Notes: a model not told the origin generated them from the letters alone. A stretch of 64,000 nucleotides of DNA from Primorskyibacter flagellatus (GCF_900176485.1 NZ_FWYD01000013.1:27661-91660); one strand, 5' to 3'. Shown: positions 46,031-55,950, numbered from the stretch's first letter. Translations and numbers: made by a program.

Positions 46031-47788
46031 ATGGCTTTGGATCAGCAAAAAGGCGTTTGGAAATCAGGCAAGGGCAAGGGGCGGCATACGCCCAAGGGAC
46101 GTCAGTTGCAGGATCAGGCCTGGGACGAGGTCCGTAGCCTTTTGGGCGCTGCGCCGCGCCGCCGTGACCTGTTGATCGAATATCTCCACCTGATTCAGGA
46201 CGAATACGGACATCTGTCCGCCGCACATCTTCGCGCTTTGGCCGAGGAATTGCGTGTGAGCATGGCAGAGGTCTACGAAGTCGCGACCTTCTACGCACAT
46301 TTCGACGTGGTCAAGGAAGGCGAGACACCGCCGCCCGCACTGACCATTCGCGTGTGCGATTCGCTGTCATGCGAGCTGGCTGGCGCGCAGCAACTGAAGG
46401 CGGCGCTGGAGGACGGGTTGGACGCCAGCGAGGTTCGCGTGTTGCGGGCGCCCTGCATGGGGCGTTGCGATACGGCCCCGGTGCTGGAGCTTGGCCACAA
46501 CCATATAGATCACGCGACACCCGAAAAGGTGCGCCAAGCCATCGAAGCGCAGGACACCCACGCACATCTGCCCGATTACGAGCAATTCGACGCTTATGTC
46601 AGCGAGGGCGGTTACGAGTCGCTGAAATCCCTGCGCAAGAACGGCGACTGGGAAAAGGTTCAGGCCACCATCAAGGAATCCGGGCTGCGTGGCCTGGGCG
46701 GGGCCGGTTTCCCATCTGGCACGAAGTGGGGTTTCGTACGCGGGAATGCCGGGCCGCGCTATCTGGCCGTCAATGGCGATGAAGGCGAACCGGGCACGTT
46801 TAAGGACCGCTACTATCTTGAACGCACGCCGCATCTGTTCCTCGAAGGCATGTTGATCGCCGCCTGGGCGGTCGAGGCCGATACCTGCTTTATCTATATG
46901 CGCGATGAATATCCTGCCGTGCTGGAAATTCTGGCGCGCGAAATCGCGGCGCTGGAACAGGCGGGCATCGTGAAGCCTGGCTTTATCGAGCTGCGGCGCG
47001 GTGCCGGTGCCTATATCTGCGGCGAAGAATCCGCGATGATCGAAAGCATCGAGGGCAAGCGCGGCATGCCCCGTCATCGTCCGCCCTATGTGGCGGCGGT
47101 CGGCGTCTTCGGGCGACCCACGCTGGTGCATAACGTCGAGACTCTGCTGTGGATCGCGCGGGTCTGCCGTGAAGGGCCGGAATGCCTGAACACGACAGAA
47201 AGGAACGGGCGCACGGGGCTGCGCAGCTATTCGGTATCGGGCCGGGTGGCCAAGCCGGGCGTTTACCTTTTGCCAGCAGGTTCCACCATTCTGGACATCA
47301 TCGAAGCCTGCGGTGGCATGGCGGATGGTCATGTTTTCAAGGCCTACCAGCCGGGCGGCCCTTCCTCGGGCCTGCTGCCTGCCTCGCTTGATGACGTGCC
47401 ACTGGACTTTGATACGTTGCAGCCGCATGGAAGCTTCATCGGCTCTGCTGCTGTTGTGGTGCTGTCCGAGGCGGACAGTGCAAAGGCGGCGGCCCTGAAC
47501 ATGCTGCGCTTCTTCGAGGATGAAAGCTGTGGCCAATGCACGCCGTGCCGGGTGGGTTGCGAAAAGGCGGTCAAACTGATGCAGGCCGACACCTGGGATC
47601 AGGGCTTGCTTGAGGAATTGAGCACCGCGATGGTCGATGCGTCGATCTGCGGGCTGGGGCAGGCCGCACCCAACCCGATCCGGTTGGTGATGAAACATTT
47701 CGCGGATGAAGTCAGCGCCGGCCCGGCCAATAATGCCGAAAGCAATGCCTCTGACCGAGGGCTTGAAAGCAAGGAGCAACCGCAATGA
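46031..47788 (+). CDS. NAD-dependent formate dehydrogenase, NuoE-NuoF fused (gamma-beta) diaphorase subunit
   Basis: 585 residues, a fusion of the NuoE-like (FdsG) and NuoF-like (FdsB) subunits. The NuoE part (to about 160) has 2Fe-2S ligands in VCDSLSCELAG and CMGRCDTAP. The NuoF part has the FMN/NADH segment GLRGLGGAGFPSGTKWGF, VNGDEGEPGTFKDRYY and the 4Fe-4S motif DESCGQCTPCRVGC. This layout matches Fdh1B of Methylobacterium extorquens FDH1. It passes electrons from the catalytic subunit to NAD+. Start: ATG at 46031 with GGGAG upstream; another ATG at 46004 is possible. Overlaps the next gene by 4 bp. Confidence 0.92.
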   Translation: MALDQQKGVWKSGKGKGRHTPKGRQLQDQAWDEVRSLLGAAPRRRDLLIEYLHLIQDEYGHLSAAHLRALAEELRVSMAEVYEVATFYAHFDVVKEGETPPPALTIRVCDSLSCELAGAQQLKAALEDGLDASEVRVLRAPCMGRCDTAPVLELGHNHIDHATPEKVRQAIEAQDTHAHLPDYEQFDAYVSEGGYESLKSLRKNGDWEKVQATIKESGLRGLGGAGFPSGTKWGFVRGNAGPRYLAVNGDEGEPGTFKDRYYLERTPHLFLEGMLIAAWAVEADTCFIYMRDEYPAVLEILAREIAALEQAGIVKPGFIELRRGAGAYICGEESAMIESIEGKRGMPRHRPPYVAAVGVFGRPTLVHNVETLLWIARVCREGPECLNTTERNGRTGLRSYSVSGRVAKPGVYLLPAGSTILDIIEACGGMADGHVFKAYQPGGPSSGLLPASLDDVPLDFDTLQPHGSFIGSAAVVVLSEADSAKAAALNMLRFFEDESCGQCTPCRVGCEKAVKLMQADTWDQGLLEELSTAMVDASICGLGQAAPNPIRLVMKHFADEVSAGPANNAESNASDRGLESKEQPQ

Positions 47789-50565
47789 GCGACACAGTCA
47801 CATTCACCCTCGATGGTGAGACCGTAGAAGCAAAGGCGGGTCTGACAATCTGGGAAGTGGCCAATGGCCGCGGCCTGGTAATTCCCAATCTGTGCCACAA
47901 GCCCGCGCCGGGATACCGGCCGGACGGCAACTGCCGCGCCTGCATGGTCGAGATCGAAGGCGAACGCGTACTGGCCGCCTCGTGCATCCGTGAGCCGGCC
48001 GAGGGAATGGTCGTCACCACCAACAACGCGCGCGCCACCAATGCCCGCAAGATGGTGGTCGAGATGCTGCTGGCCGATCAGCCTGAACAAGACGTCGCCC
48101 ACGACAAATCCAGCCATTTCTGGGACATGGCGGAAATGCAGGGCGTCAGCGAAAGCCGCTTTCCCAAATTGGAGGAAGGCCGCATTCCGCTGCTCGACGA
48201 CAGCCATGTTGCGATGTCGGTCAATCTGGACGCCTGCATTCAATGCGGGCTGTGCGTCCGGGCGTGCCGTGAAGTTCAGGTCAATGACGTGATCGGTATG
48301 TCCGGTCGCGGGCATGATGCCTATCCGACATTCGATCTGGCCGACCCGATGGGCGACAGTACCTGTGTGGCCTGCGGCGAATGTGTGCAGGCTTGCCCGA
48401 CAGGGGCTTTGATGCCCGCCACAGTCGTTGATGAAGCGCAGGTCGGCGACAGTGCCGATTTCGACAAAGAGGTTGAATCTGTCTGCCCGTTCTGCGGTGT
48501 GGGCTGTCAGGTCAGCCTCAAGGTCAAGGATGGCCGCGTCAAATATGTGGACGGGATCAATGGTCCTGCAAACGAAGGACGGCTTTGCGTCAAGGGGCGG
48601 TTCGGTTTCGACTATATCCACCACCCCCACCGCCTGACCAAACCGATGATCCGCCGCGAGGACGCGCCGCCCAAGGGGCTGAACGTCGATCCGGGCGATC
48701 TGTCCACCCATTTCCGCGAAGCCAGCTGGGACGAGGCGCTCGACTTCGCGGCCGGTGGCATGGCGCGGATCGCGCAGGCGCATGGCGGCAAGGCTGTCGC
48801 GGGCTTCGGCTCTGCCAAATGCACCAACGAAGAAGCTTATCTGTTTCAGAAGCTGATCCGCGAAGGGTTCAAGCATAACAACGTCGACCACTGCACGCGC
48901 CTGTGCCACGCGTCCTCGGTAACCGCTCTGATCGAAAACGTCGGGTCCGGTGCTGTCACGGCGACCTTCAACGAGATCGAAAATGCCGATGTGGCGATCA
49001 TCATCGGGGCCAACCCGGTGGAAAACCACCCCGTCGCCGCCACGTTCTTCAAGCAGTTCACCAAGCGCGGTGGCAAGCTGATCGTCATGGACCCGCGCGG
49101 AGTCGGTTTGCGCCGTTTCGCCAGCCATATGTTGCAGTTCCGCCCCGGCGCGGACGTGTCGATGCTGAACGCGATCATGCATGTGATCGTCGAGGAAAAG
49201 CTTTACGACCAGCAGTATATCGACGCCTATACCGAAAACTGGGAAGCCGAGAAGGCCCATCTGAAGGATTTCAGCCCCGAAAAGATGGCCGAGATCTGCG
49301 GCATCGAGGCAGATGTGCTGCGCGATGTGGCACGGACCTTTGCCGGGGCCAAATCCGCGATGATCTTCTGGGGCATGGGCGTTTCCCAGCACATCCATGG
49401 CACCGACAATTCGCGCTGCCTGATTTCGCTGGCGCTGATGACCGGTCAGATTGGACGGCCGGGCACCGGACTTCACCCATTGCGCGGGCAGAACAACGTG
49501 CAGGGCGCGTCCGATGCGGGTCTGGTTCCGATGTTCTTGCCGGACTACCAGTCCGTCACGGATGACAATGTCCGAAAGGCGTTCACGGACGTTTGGGGCA
49601 GCGAGGATTTCAGCAATGAGAAGGGTCTGACCGTCACCGAGATCGTCGATGACATTCATGCGGGCCACACGCGGTCGATGTATATTCTGGGCGAGAACCC
49701 GGCGATGTCGGACCCGGATGTGGATCACGCCCGCGAGGCCTTTGCCAAGCTGGAGCATCTGGTCGTTCAGGACATCTTCCTGACCGAGACGGCGAACTAT
49801 GCCGATGTCCTTCTGCCCGCCTCGACCCTGTATGAGAAATCCGGCACGGTCAGCAACACCAACCGGCAGGTGCAGATGGTGCGTCAGGCCGTGCCACCGC
49901 CTGGCGACGCGAAAGAGGACTGGTGGATCGAGGTTGAACTCGCCAAACGTCTTGGCTTGGGCTGGACCTATACTGATCCCGGTCAGGTGTTCGAAGAGAT
50001 GGCAGTGAATATGCGCTCTCTTGACAACATCACATGGGAACGCCTGAAAACCGAGGCGGTCACCTACCCGTCGCTGTCACCTGAAGATCCCGGTCAGCCC
50101 GTTGTGTTCGGGGATGGATTCCCGCGCCCTGATGGTCGTGCGAAGTTCACGCCCGCCAGCGTGATCGCGCCTGACGAGGTGCCCGACGCCGAGTATCCGA
50201 TGATCCTGACCACGGGTCGTCAGCTTGAGCACTGGCATACCGGATCAATGACGCGCCGCGCCAAGGTGCTCGATTCGGTCGAGCCAGAGGCCAACGCGTC
50301 GCTGCATCCGAAAACCTTGCGTAAGATGGGCGTGGAACCGGGCGGGATGATCAACCTGACGACCAGGCGGGGTACGATTACGATCATGGCCCGAGCAGAT
50401 CGCGCCATCTCGGAGGATATGGTGTTTCTGCCGTTTGCCTATGTCGAGGCCGCGGCCAATATTCTCACCAACCCGGCGATCGACCCTTACGGCAAGATTC
50501 CGGAATTCAAGTTCGCCGCCGTCCGGGTGGAAAAGGCACCGGACAGCGCATTGGTTGCCGAATGA
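47785..50565 (+). CDS. Formate dehydrogenase catalytic (alpha) subunit, FdsA/Fdh1A type
   Basis: 926 residues. The order is: N-terminal 2Fe-2S domain (IPNLCHKPAPGYRPDGNCRAC), two 4Fe-4S ferredoxin motifs (CIQCGLCVRAC and CVACGECVQAC), a further cluster (VCPFCGVGCQV) and the Mo/W-bis-MGD domain. The metal ligand is Cys in NNVDHCTRLCHASSV, with the following His typical for formate dehydrogenases; no in-frame UGA is needed, so it is not a selenoprotein. Formate is oxidised to CO2, reducing NAD+ through the fused subunit. Separate fdsC/fdsD genes are not adjacent. Confidence 0.94.
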   Translation: MSDTVTFTLDGETVEAKAGLTIWEVANGRGLVIPNLCHKPAPGYRPDGNCRACMVEIEGERVLAASCIREPAEGMVVTTNNARATNARKMVVEMLLADQPEQDVAHDKSSHFWDMAEMQGVSESRFPKLEEGRIPLLDDSHVAMSVNLDACIQCGLCVRACREVQVNDVIGMSGRGHDAYPTFDLADPMGDSTCVACGECVQACPTGALMPATVVDEAQVGDSADFDKEVESVCPFCGVGCQVSLKVKDGRVKYVDGINGPANEGRLCVKGRFGFDYIHHPHRLTKPMIRREDAPPKGLNVDPGDLSTHFREASWDEALDFAAGGMARIAQAHGGKAVAGFGSAKCTNEEAYLFQKLIREGFKHNNVDHCTRLCHASSVTALIENVGSGAVTATFNEIENADVAIIIGANPVENHPVAATFFKQFTKRGGKLIVMDPRGVGLRRFASHMLQFRPGADVSMLNAIMHVIVEEKLYDQQYIDAYTENWEAEKAHLKDFSPEKMAEICGIEADVLRDVARTFAGAKSAMIFWGMGVSQHIHGTDNSRCLISLALMTGQIGRPGTGLHPLRGQNNVQGASDAGLVPMFLPDYQSVTDDNVRKAFTDVWGSEDFSNEKGLTVTEIVDDIHAGHTRSMYILGENPAMSDPDVDHAREAFAKLEHLVVQDIFLTETANYADVLLPASTLYEKSGTVSNTNRQVQMVRQAVPPPGDAKEDWWIEVELAKRLGLGWTYTDPGQVFEEMAVNMRSLDNITWERLKTEAVTYPSLSPEDPGQPVVFGDGFPRPDGRAKFTPASVIAPDEVPDAEYPMILTTGRQLEHWHTGSMTRRAKVLDSVEPEANASLHPKTLRKMGVEPGGMINLTTRRGTITIMARADRAISEDMVFLPFAYVEAAANILTNPAIDPYGKIPEFKFAAVRVEKAPDSALVAE

Positions 50566-50616
50566 TCGGCAATCCAACAGACCACAGCACTCAATCCTGA
50601 CAGGGAGCACGACCAA

Positions 50617-52293
50617 ATGGCCTTCAAGACCGACATCCAAATCGCCCGCGAAGCGAAGAAACGACCCATCCAGGAGATCGGCGAGAAATTGGGCATCGGC
50701 AGCGACGATCTGCTGCCCTACGGCCACGACAAGGCGAAGGTCAGCCAGACCTTCATCGACGGGGTGCAGAAGAATAGCAATGGCAAGCTGATCCTTGTCA
50801 CCGCGATCAACCCGACACCTGCCGGTGAAGGCAAGACGACAACAACCGTGGGTCTGGGCGACGGTCTGAACCGGATCGGAAAGAAAGCGGCCGTTTGTAT
50901 CCGCGAAGCCTCGCTTGGACCGAATTTCGGCATGAAGGGTGGCGCTGCTGGTGGCGGCTATGCACAGATCGTTCCGATGGAAGAAATGAACCTGCATTTC
51001 ACGGGCGATTTCCACGCGATCACCTCTGCCCATTCGTTGCTGTCGGCTATGATCGACAACCACATCTACTGGGGCAACGAGCTTGAGATCGACACGCGCC
51101 GCGTCGTTTGGCGCCGCATCGTCGACATGAACGACCGCGCGCTGCGCCAGATCACTGCCAGCCTGGGCGGCGTGGCCAACGGCTTCCCGCGCGAAACCGG
51201 GTTCGACATTACCGTCGCGTCCGAGGTCATGGCGATCTTGTGTCTCGCCCGGAATCTGGAAGACCTGCAAAAACGACTTGGCGATATGATCGTGGCCTAT
51301 CGCCGCGACAAGACTCCGGTCTTTGCTCGCGACATCAAGGCCGACGGCGCGATGACCGTTCTGCTGAAGGACGCGATGCAGCCCAACCTGGTGCAGACGC
51401 TGGAAAACAACCCGGCCTTTGTGCATGGCGGACCTTTCGCCAATATCGCGCATGGCTGTAATTCGGTCATCGCCACAACCACCGCTCTGAAGCTTGCGGA
51501 TTACGTCGTGACCGAAGCCGGTTTCGGTGCTGATCTGGGTGCCGAGAAGTTCATGAATATCAAATGCCGCAAGGCCGGTCTGGCACCGTCCTGTGTGGTG
51601 CTGGTCGCCACGGTGCGGGCGATGAAGATGAACGGTGGCGTTGTCAAGGCTGATCTGGGTGCTGAGAACGTGGACGCGGTCAAGAAGGGCTGCGCGAACC
51701 TGGGCCGCCATATCGAGAACGTCAAATCCTTTGGTGTGCCGGTGGTCGTTGCGATCAACCATTTCGTGACGGATACCGATGCCGAGGTTGATGCGGTCAA
51801 GGAATATGTCAAGGGGCAGGGGTCCGAGGCGATCCTGTCGCGTCATTGGGAGTTGGGGTCCGAAGGGTCTGCCGATCTGGCGACGCGTGTGGCCGAAATC
51901 GCCGATGGTGAAAGCGCCAATTTCTCACCGATCTATCCCGACGAAATGCCACTGATGCAGAAGATCGAAACCGTGGCCAAGCGGATCTACCGCGCCGATG
52001 AGGTGCTGGCGGATCAGAAGGTTCGCAATCAGCTCAAGGAATGGGAAGCGCAGGGATATGGCAATCTGCCAATCTGCATGGCCAAGACCCAATACAGCTT
52101 TACCACCGATCCCGATCGTCGCGGTGCGCCTACCGGGTTCAGCGTGCCGGTCCGCGAGGTTCGTCTGAGTGCGGGCGCGGGTTTCGTGGTGGTGATCTGC
52201 GGTGAAATCATGACCATGCCCGGCCTGCCGCGCGTGCCTTCGGCGGAGAATATCAGGCTCAACGCAGACGGCGACGTCGAAGGGTTGTTTTGA
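50617..52293 (+). CDS. fhs: Formate-tetrahydrofolate ligase
   Basis: 558 residues, the usual length. P-loop [18 protein letters not shown] near residue 68 and the family block [38 protein letters not shown]. It interconverts formate, THF and ATP with 10-formyl-THF. Here it may run toward formate (ATP gain) when sarcosine-derived C1 units are oxidised, or forward for assimilation. AGGGAG precedes the start. It sits between formate dehydrogenase and folD, making a direct chain from methylene-THF to CO2. Confidence 0.97.
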   Translation: MAFKTDIQIAREAKKRPIQEIGEKLGIGSDDLLPYGHDKAKVSQTFIDGVQKNSNGKLILVTAINPTPAGEGKTTTTVGLGDGLNRIGKKAAVCIREASLGPNFGMKGGAAGGGYAQIVPMEEMNLHFTGDFHAITSAHSLLSAMIDNHIYWGNELEIDTRRVVWRRIVDMNDRALRQITASLGGVANGFPRETGFDITVASEVMAILCLARNLEDLQKRLGDMIVAYRRDKTPVFARDIKADGAMTVLLKDAMQPNLVQTLENNPAFVHGGPFANIAHGCNSVIATTTALKLADYVVTEAGFGADLGAEKFMNIKCRKAGLAPSCVVLVATVRAMKMNGGVVKADLGAENVDAVKKGCANLGRHIENVKSFGVPVVVAINHFVTDTDAEVDAVKEYVKGQGSEAILSRHWELGSEGSADLATRVAEIADGESANFSPIYPDEMPLMQKIETVAKRIYRADEVLADQKVRNQLKEWEAQGYGNLPICMAKTQYSFTTDPDRRGAPTGFSVPVREVRLSAGAGFVVVICGEIMTMPGLPRVPSAENIRLNADGDVEGLF

Positions 52294-52299
52294 CTTGAC

Positions 52300-52336
52300 G
52301 GGCGGGACGTCGCGCGGCTGCGCCGACGCCCCGCCC
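52300..52336. other. Strong intercistronic hairpin between fhs and folD
   Basis: GGGCGGG and CCCGCCC flank CGTCG and CGACG, giving a 12-bp stem broken by one A-C mismatch around an 11-base loop (52313-52323). It begins six bases after the fhs stop and no T-run follows. It may partly end transcription, or set different transcript levels for fdh-fhs and folD. Confidence 0.5.
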
Positions 52337-52410
52337 ACCCTCCCATCTGCCGCCTGGTTCTGACTTTTGGTGGTGGATATTCCGGCCCAGACAAACAAGA
52401 AGGTAATCCG

Positions 52411-53301
52411 ATGACAGCGACAATCATCGACGGCAAGGCATTCGCGGCACGCGTGCGCGAACAGGTGGCTGAGCATGTGAAGCGATTGAAGACAGACCAT
52501 GGCATCAAGCCGGGTCTGGCGGTTGTGCTTGTCGGCGAAGATCCGGCATCGCAGGTCTATGTCCGTTCAAAGGGCAAGATGACGGTCGAGGTCGGCATGA
52601 ATTCGGTCGAGCACAAGCTGGATGCCGATACGTCAGAAGCCGATCTGCTGTCACTGATCGACCAGTTGAACAATGATCCCGAGATTCACGGCATTCTGGT
52701 GCAACTGCCTTTGCCGAAACATCTGGACGAAGATCTGGTGATCAATTCGGTCGCGCCGGAAAAGGATGTCGACGGGTTTCACATTTCCAACGTGGGACTG
52801 TTGGGCACCGGGCAGAAAAGCATGGTGCCCTGCACGCCGCTGGGCTGTCTCATGATGCTGCGAGACCACCATGGCAGCCTGTCGGGAATGGACGCGGTTG
52901 TCATTGGACGGTCCAATATCGTGGGCAAGCCGATGGCGCAATTGTTGCTGGGAGACAGCTGCACCGTGACCATCGCGCATAGCCGCACGAAGGATCTTGC
53001 CGATGTGGTGCGACGCGCGGATATCGTCGTTGCCGCCGTGGGGCGGCCCGAAATGGTGCCTGGCGACTGGATCAAGCCAGGCGCGACCGTGATTGATGTC
53101 GGCATCAACCGTATCGAGCGTGATGGCAAGAACAAGCTGGTCGGCGATGCCGATTTCGACAGCTGTGCCGCCGTGGCAGGCGCGATCACGCCCGTGCCGG
53201 GTGGCGTCGGCCCGATGACCATTGCCTGTTTGCTGGCGAACACCGTGACGGCCTGTTGCCGGGCGAATGGCCTTGCTGAACCTGAGGGACTCACGGCGTG
53301 A
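52411..53301 (+). CDS. folD: Bifunctional methylene-THF dehydrogenase/methenyl-THF cyclohydrolase (canonical FolD)
   Basis: 296 residues. All family catalytic residues are present: Tyr50 and Lys54 in YVRSKGK, Gln98 in VQLPLP, and Asp121 in KDVDGFH. The NADP-binding loop is [11 protein letters not shown], and the C-terminal [11 protein letters not shown] is intact. It converts 5,10-methylene-THF to 10-formyl-THF in two steps. Its stop overlaps the start of a second folD paralogue (GTGA), an unusual tandem arrangement. Confidence 0.96.
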   Translation: MTATIIDGKAFAARVREQVAEHVKRLKTDHGIKPGLAVVLVGEDPASQVYVRSKGKMTVEVGMNSVEHKLDADTSEADLLSLIDQLNNDPEIHGILVQLPLPKHLDEDLVINSVAPEKDVDGFHISNVGLLGTGQKSMVPCTPLGCLMMLRDHHGSLSGMDAVVIGRSNIVGKPMAQLLLGDSCTVTIAHSRTKDLADVVRRADIVVAAVGRPEMVPGDWIKPGATVIDVGINRIERDGKNKLVGDADFDSCAAVAGAITPVPGGVGPMTIACLLANTVTACCRANGLAEPEGLTA

Positions 53302-54191
53302 AGGATGCGCCACAAGACCATCGGCTGATCGACGGCAAGGCCGTCATGGCGCGTATTCTGGATGATGTATCCGCCTATTTCGCGGGTGCCGATATCGGCC
53401 AGAAGGGCGCTCGGCTGGTTTCCGTCAGTATCGGCGACAGCCCCGAAGTCGCGGTCTATGTGCGCAATCAGGCGCTGGCCGCGCAAAAGGCCGGCCTGCG
53501 CTTCTATCAAGAGCTCTGGAGCGATGAGGTCAGCCAGGAAGAGTGCAAGCAACTGATCGTCGAGATGAACGACGATCCCAGCATTGTTGGCATCATTCTG
53601 CAACGCCCTGTTCCGGATCATATCAATGTCCGCTCGTTGCAGTCGGCTATTCATCCGTTGAAGGATGTGGAGGGTATGAACCCCGCCTCCATCGGGAATA
53701 TCGTCTATTCAGACATGGCGCTGGCACCCTGTACGGCGGCGGCGGCGGTTGAATTGATCAGGGAAACCGGATTGGAGCTCAAGGGGCTCGAAGTTGTCAT
53801 GGTCGGCCATTCGGAGATCGTCGGCAAGCCGGCGGCTTTGCTTTTGATGGCGGAGGGTGCGACCGTCACCGTCTGTCATCACATGACCAGGGCGCTTGCG
53901 ATGCATTCGCGGCGCGCGGATGTCCTGGTGGTTGCGGTGGGGAAACCGCATCTGATCGGGGCTGATATGGTCAAGCCGGGCGCGGTCGTGATCGATATTG
54001 GTATCAACCAGATCACCGACGCATCCGGTAAAACCCAGATCGTCGGAGATGTTGATACGGCTGCCGTCAAGGAGGTCGCCGGTTGGGTGACGCCTGTGCC
54101 GGGCGGGGTGGGGCCGGTGACGGTGGCCATTCTGATGCGCAACGCGATGATCGCGCACCAGCGTCAGAAGGAGGTTGGCTGGATCTGCTGA
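53298..54191 (+). CDS. FolD paralogue lacking the cyclohydrolase lysine (probable methylene-THF dehydrogenase)
   Basis: 297 residues, full-length FolD fold with a GTG start overlapping the upstream folD. Tyr54 is kept (VYVRNQ), but the position of the essential lysine is Gln58. The folate-contact Asp of KDVDG has become Glu125 (KDVEG). Gln102 (LQRPVP), the cofactor loop [15 protein letters not shown] and [13 protein letters not shown] are intact. In human and bacterial FolD this lysine is needed for cyclohydrolase activity, and the yeast monofunctional dehydrogenase MTD1 also lacks it. I infer a dehydrogenase-only enzyme, perhaps with a different cofactor preference; this is untested. Confidence 0.85.
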   Translation: MKDAPQDHRLIDGKAVMARILDDVSAYFAGADIGQKGARLVSVSIGDSPEVAVYVRNQALAAQKAGLRFYQELWSDEVSQEECKQLIVEMNDDPSIVGIILQRPVPDHINVRSLQSAIHPLKDVEGMNPASIGNIVYSDMALAPCTAAAAVELIRETGLELKGLEVVMVGHSEIVGKPAALLLMAEGATVTVCHHMTRALAMHSRRADVLVVAVGKPHLIGADMVKPGAVVIDIGINQITDASGKTQIVGDVDTAAVKEVAGWVTPVPGGVGPVTVAILMRNAMIAHQRQKEVGWIC

Positions 54192-54240
54192 GGCTGACTG
54201 CATCTTGGCGGGTCTCTTTTTGAGAGGAAGGAGGACGAAC

Positions 54241-54669
54241 ATGAAGCAGAGCATGCTGGAACAGATCGGCGGCGAAGACGCGCTGCGCAAGCTGGTGAAT
54301 GATTTTTACGACCTCATCGAGACGATGCCCGAAGGTGCCGAGATCAAGAAGATGCATGACCGGGGCCATGGGTTGGCGCATGTCCGGCTGGAACAGTTCA
54401 ACTTCATGTCCGGTTTTCTGGGTGGTCGGCGCTATTACGAAGAGAAATTCGGCCATATGGACGTGAAATTGATGCATGAACATGTGCCGATTTCAGAAGC
54501 GGAAGCCGAAAACTGGTTGACCTGTATGGATAAGGCACTCGAAGCCAACGGGCTTGCCGGACCTGAAGTCGAACGATTGCGCGGCGTGCTCCGGCGTGTG
54601 GCGATGCTTCTGGTCAACGATTTGGGTGCCTGGGGTGTCCCAGCGACCGAGGGACCGCAGAAAACCTGA
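54241..54669 (+). CDS. Truncated haemoglobin, group II type
   Basis: 142 residues. The group II pattern is visible: FNFMSGFLGGRRYYEEKFGHMDVKLMHEHVPIS, where His of EHVPIS is the expected proximal ligand, followed by NWLTCMDKAL with the Trp typical at G8. The start is the ATG at 54241, six bases after GGAGGA; the same frame is open 66 bases upstream. It is the last gene of the fdh-fhs-folD operon. Group II truncated globins handle O2, NO or peroxide; the link with sarcosine oxidase H2O2 or nitrate-derived NO is inference. Confidence 0.85.
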   Translation: MKQSMLEQIGGEDALRKLVNDFYDLIETMPEGAEIKKMHDRGHGLAHVRLEQFNFMSGFLGGRRYYEEKFGHMDVKLMHEHVPISEAEAENWLTCMDKALEANGLAGPEVERLRGVLRRVAMLLVNDLGAWGVPATEGPQKT

Positions 54670-54707
54670 TAATCTTCTTTGGCACTCTCTGAACGTTCGC
54701 ATTGCAA

Positions 54708-54738
54708 GCGCGTCTGCCGGGGCAGGCGCGCCTTTTTT
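54708..54738 (+). terminator. Rho-independent terminator of the fdh-fhs-folD-globin operon
   Basis: GCGCGTCTGC-CGGG-GCAGGCGCGC forms a 10-bp stem with one G-T pair and a 4-base loop, directly followed by CCTTTTTT. It lies 39 bases after the globin stop and faces the convergent malyl-CoA lyase gene. The rest of the gap to 54925 shows no gene. Confidence 0.88.
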
Positions 54739-54925
54739 CGCATTCAGGCGACGAAGGACTGCAAGAGCGATCTTATCGCGCGTCGGATGGCAAATGGCAC
54801 CCGTCGGCCGGGAGGGGTGTGCCGACGGGTGCGCCCGATACTGTCATGCTACTGCAAGGCAGCAGCGGCGACATTCACGGGATGGGTAGACGGCTGACGC
54901 GCCAGAATGCGCGTCAGCCATAATG

Positions 54926-55903
54926 CTAGCCGGCGCTGATCTGCTTGGCCTTCTCCACCAGGACTTCGGCTTGGCGGATGGAGGCATAGTCGATCAGACG
55001 GCCATCAAGCGATACAGCACCTTTGCCTGCCGCTTCGGCTTCGGCCATCGCCTTGAGGATACGTTCGGCCCGATCCACCTCGTCTTTGGAGGGGCTCATC
55101 ACCTCGTTTGCGAGGGCGATCTGGCTAGGGTGGATTGCCCATTTGCCCTCGCAGCCGATCACAGCCGCACGGTACGCGGCTGCCTTGAACCCGTCGGGAT
55201 CGGAAAAATCGCCGAACGGGCCGTCAAGCGGACGCAACCCGTTGGCGCGGGCGGCAACAACCATGCGTGAAATGGCGTAATGCCACATATCGCCCCAATG
55301 AGTTTGACGATTTCCGTCTCCATCGGGGTCCGTCAGCACAGAGTAATGCTCGTTCACGCCGCCGATAACCGTGGTCCGGGCGCGGGTGCTTGCAGCATAG
55401 TCCGCGACACCGAAATGCAGGCTTTCGTTGCGTTTGGATGCGGCGGCGATCTCATGGACATTCTGCATGCCCAGGGCTGTTTCGATGATATGCTCGAAGC
55501 CGATGCGCTTTTTCAGACCTGTGGCATCCTCGATTTGAGTCACCAACATGTCCACCGCGTAGACATCTGCGGCAGTGCCAACTTTGGGTATCATGATCAG
55601 GTCCAGACGTTCCCCGGCCTGTTCAACGATGTCGACAACGTCGCGATACATGTAGTGCGTATCCAGCCCGTTGATTCGAATCGACATGGATTTTCGTCCC
55701 CAGTCGATTTCATTCAACGCCTTGATGATGTTCTTTCGGGCTTGCAATTTTTCGTCGGGAGCGACGGCATCTTCGAGATCCAGAAAGATCACGTCGGCGT
55801 CGGAATCAGCTGCTTTTTCAAACATTTGCGGCTGACTTCCGGGAACGGCCAACTCGCTTCTGTTCAGGCGTCCGGGGGCCTGTTCGATTGGATGGAAACT
55901 CAT
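54926..55903 (-). CDS. mcl: L-malyl-CoA (beta-methylmalyl-CoA) lyase
   Basis: 325 residues of the HpcH/CitE aldolase family. It shows RLNRSELAVPGSQPQMFEKAADSDADVIFLDLEDAVAPDEK (with the metal-binding Asp/Glu), IRINGLDT, KVGTAADV and GCEGKWAIHPSQIALANEV. The opening matches malyl-CoA lyase Mcl1 of Rhodobacterales and MclA of serine-cycle methylotrophs. It splits malyl-CoA to glyoxylate and acetyl-CoA, the closing step of the serine cycle. AAGGAG lies 10 bases before the ATG. It is transcribed opposite to the rest of the cycle genes. Confidence 0.93.
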   Translation of the reverse strand: MSFHPIEQAPGRLNRSELAVPGSQPQMFEKAADSDADVIFLDLEDAVAPDEKLQARKNIIKALNEIDWGRKSMSIRINGLDTHYMYRDVVDIVEQAGERLDLIMIPKVGTAADVYAVDMLVTQIEDATGLKKRIGFEHIIETALGMQNVHEIAAASKRNESLHFGVADYAASTRARTTVIGGVNEHYSVLTDPDGDGNRQTHWGDMWHYAISRMVVAARANGLRPLDGPFGDFSDPDGFKAAAYRAAVIGCEGKWAIHPSQIALANEVMSPSKDEVDRAERILKAMAEAEAAGKGAVSLDGRLIDYASIRQAEVLVEKAKQISAG

Positions 55904-55950
55904 GTTCTATGCTCCTTGGCGGTCATTGCTCTGGCAGCCCCTATGCAAGT

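Noticed and set aside
47599..49758. Reverse open frame of 719 codons opposite the formate dehydrogenase alpha gene
   Set aside because: Antisense shadow; the plus-strand protein has complete Fe-S and metal-binding motifs.
50245..51846. Reverse open frame of 533 codons opposite fhs
   Set aside because: Antisense shadow of fhs and the end of the formate dehydrogenase gene.
53298..54191. Second folD as a pseudogene
   Set aside because: It is full length, in frame, coupled to the upstream gene, and retains the cofactor-binding loops; only specific catalytic residues differ.
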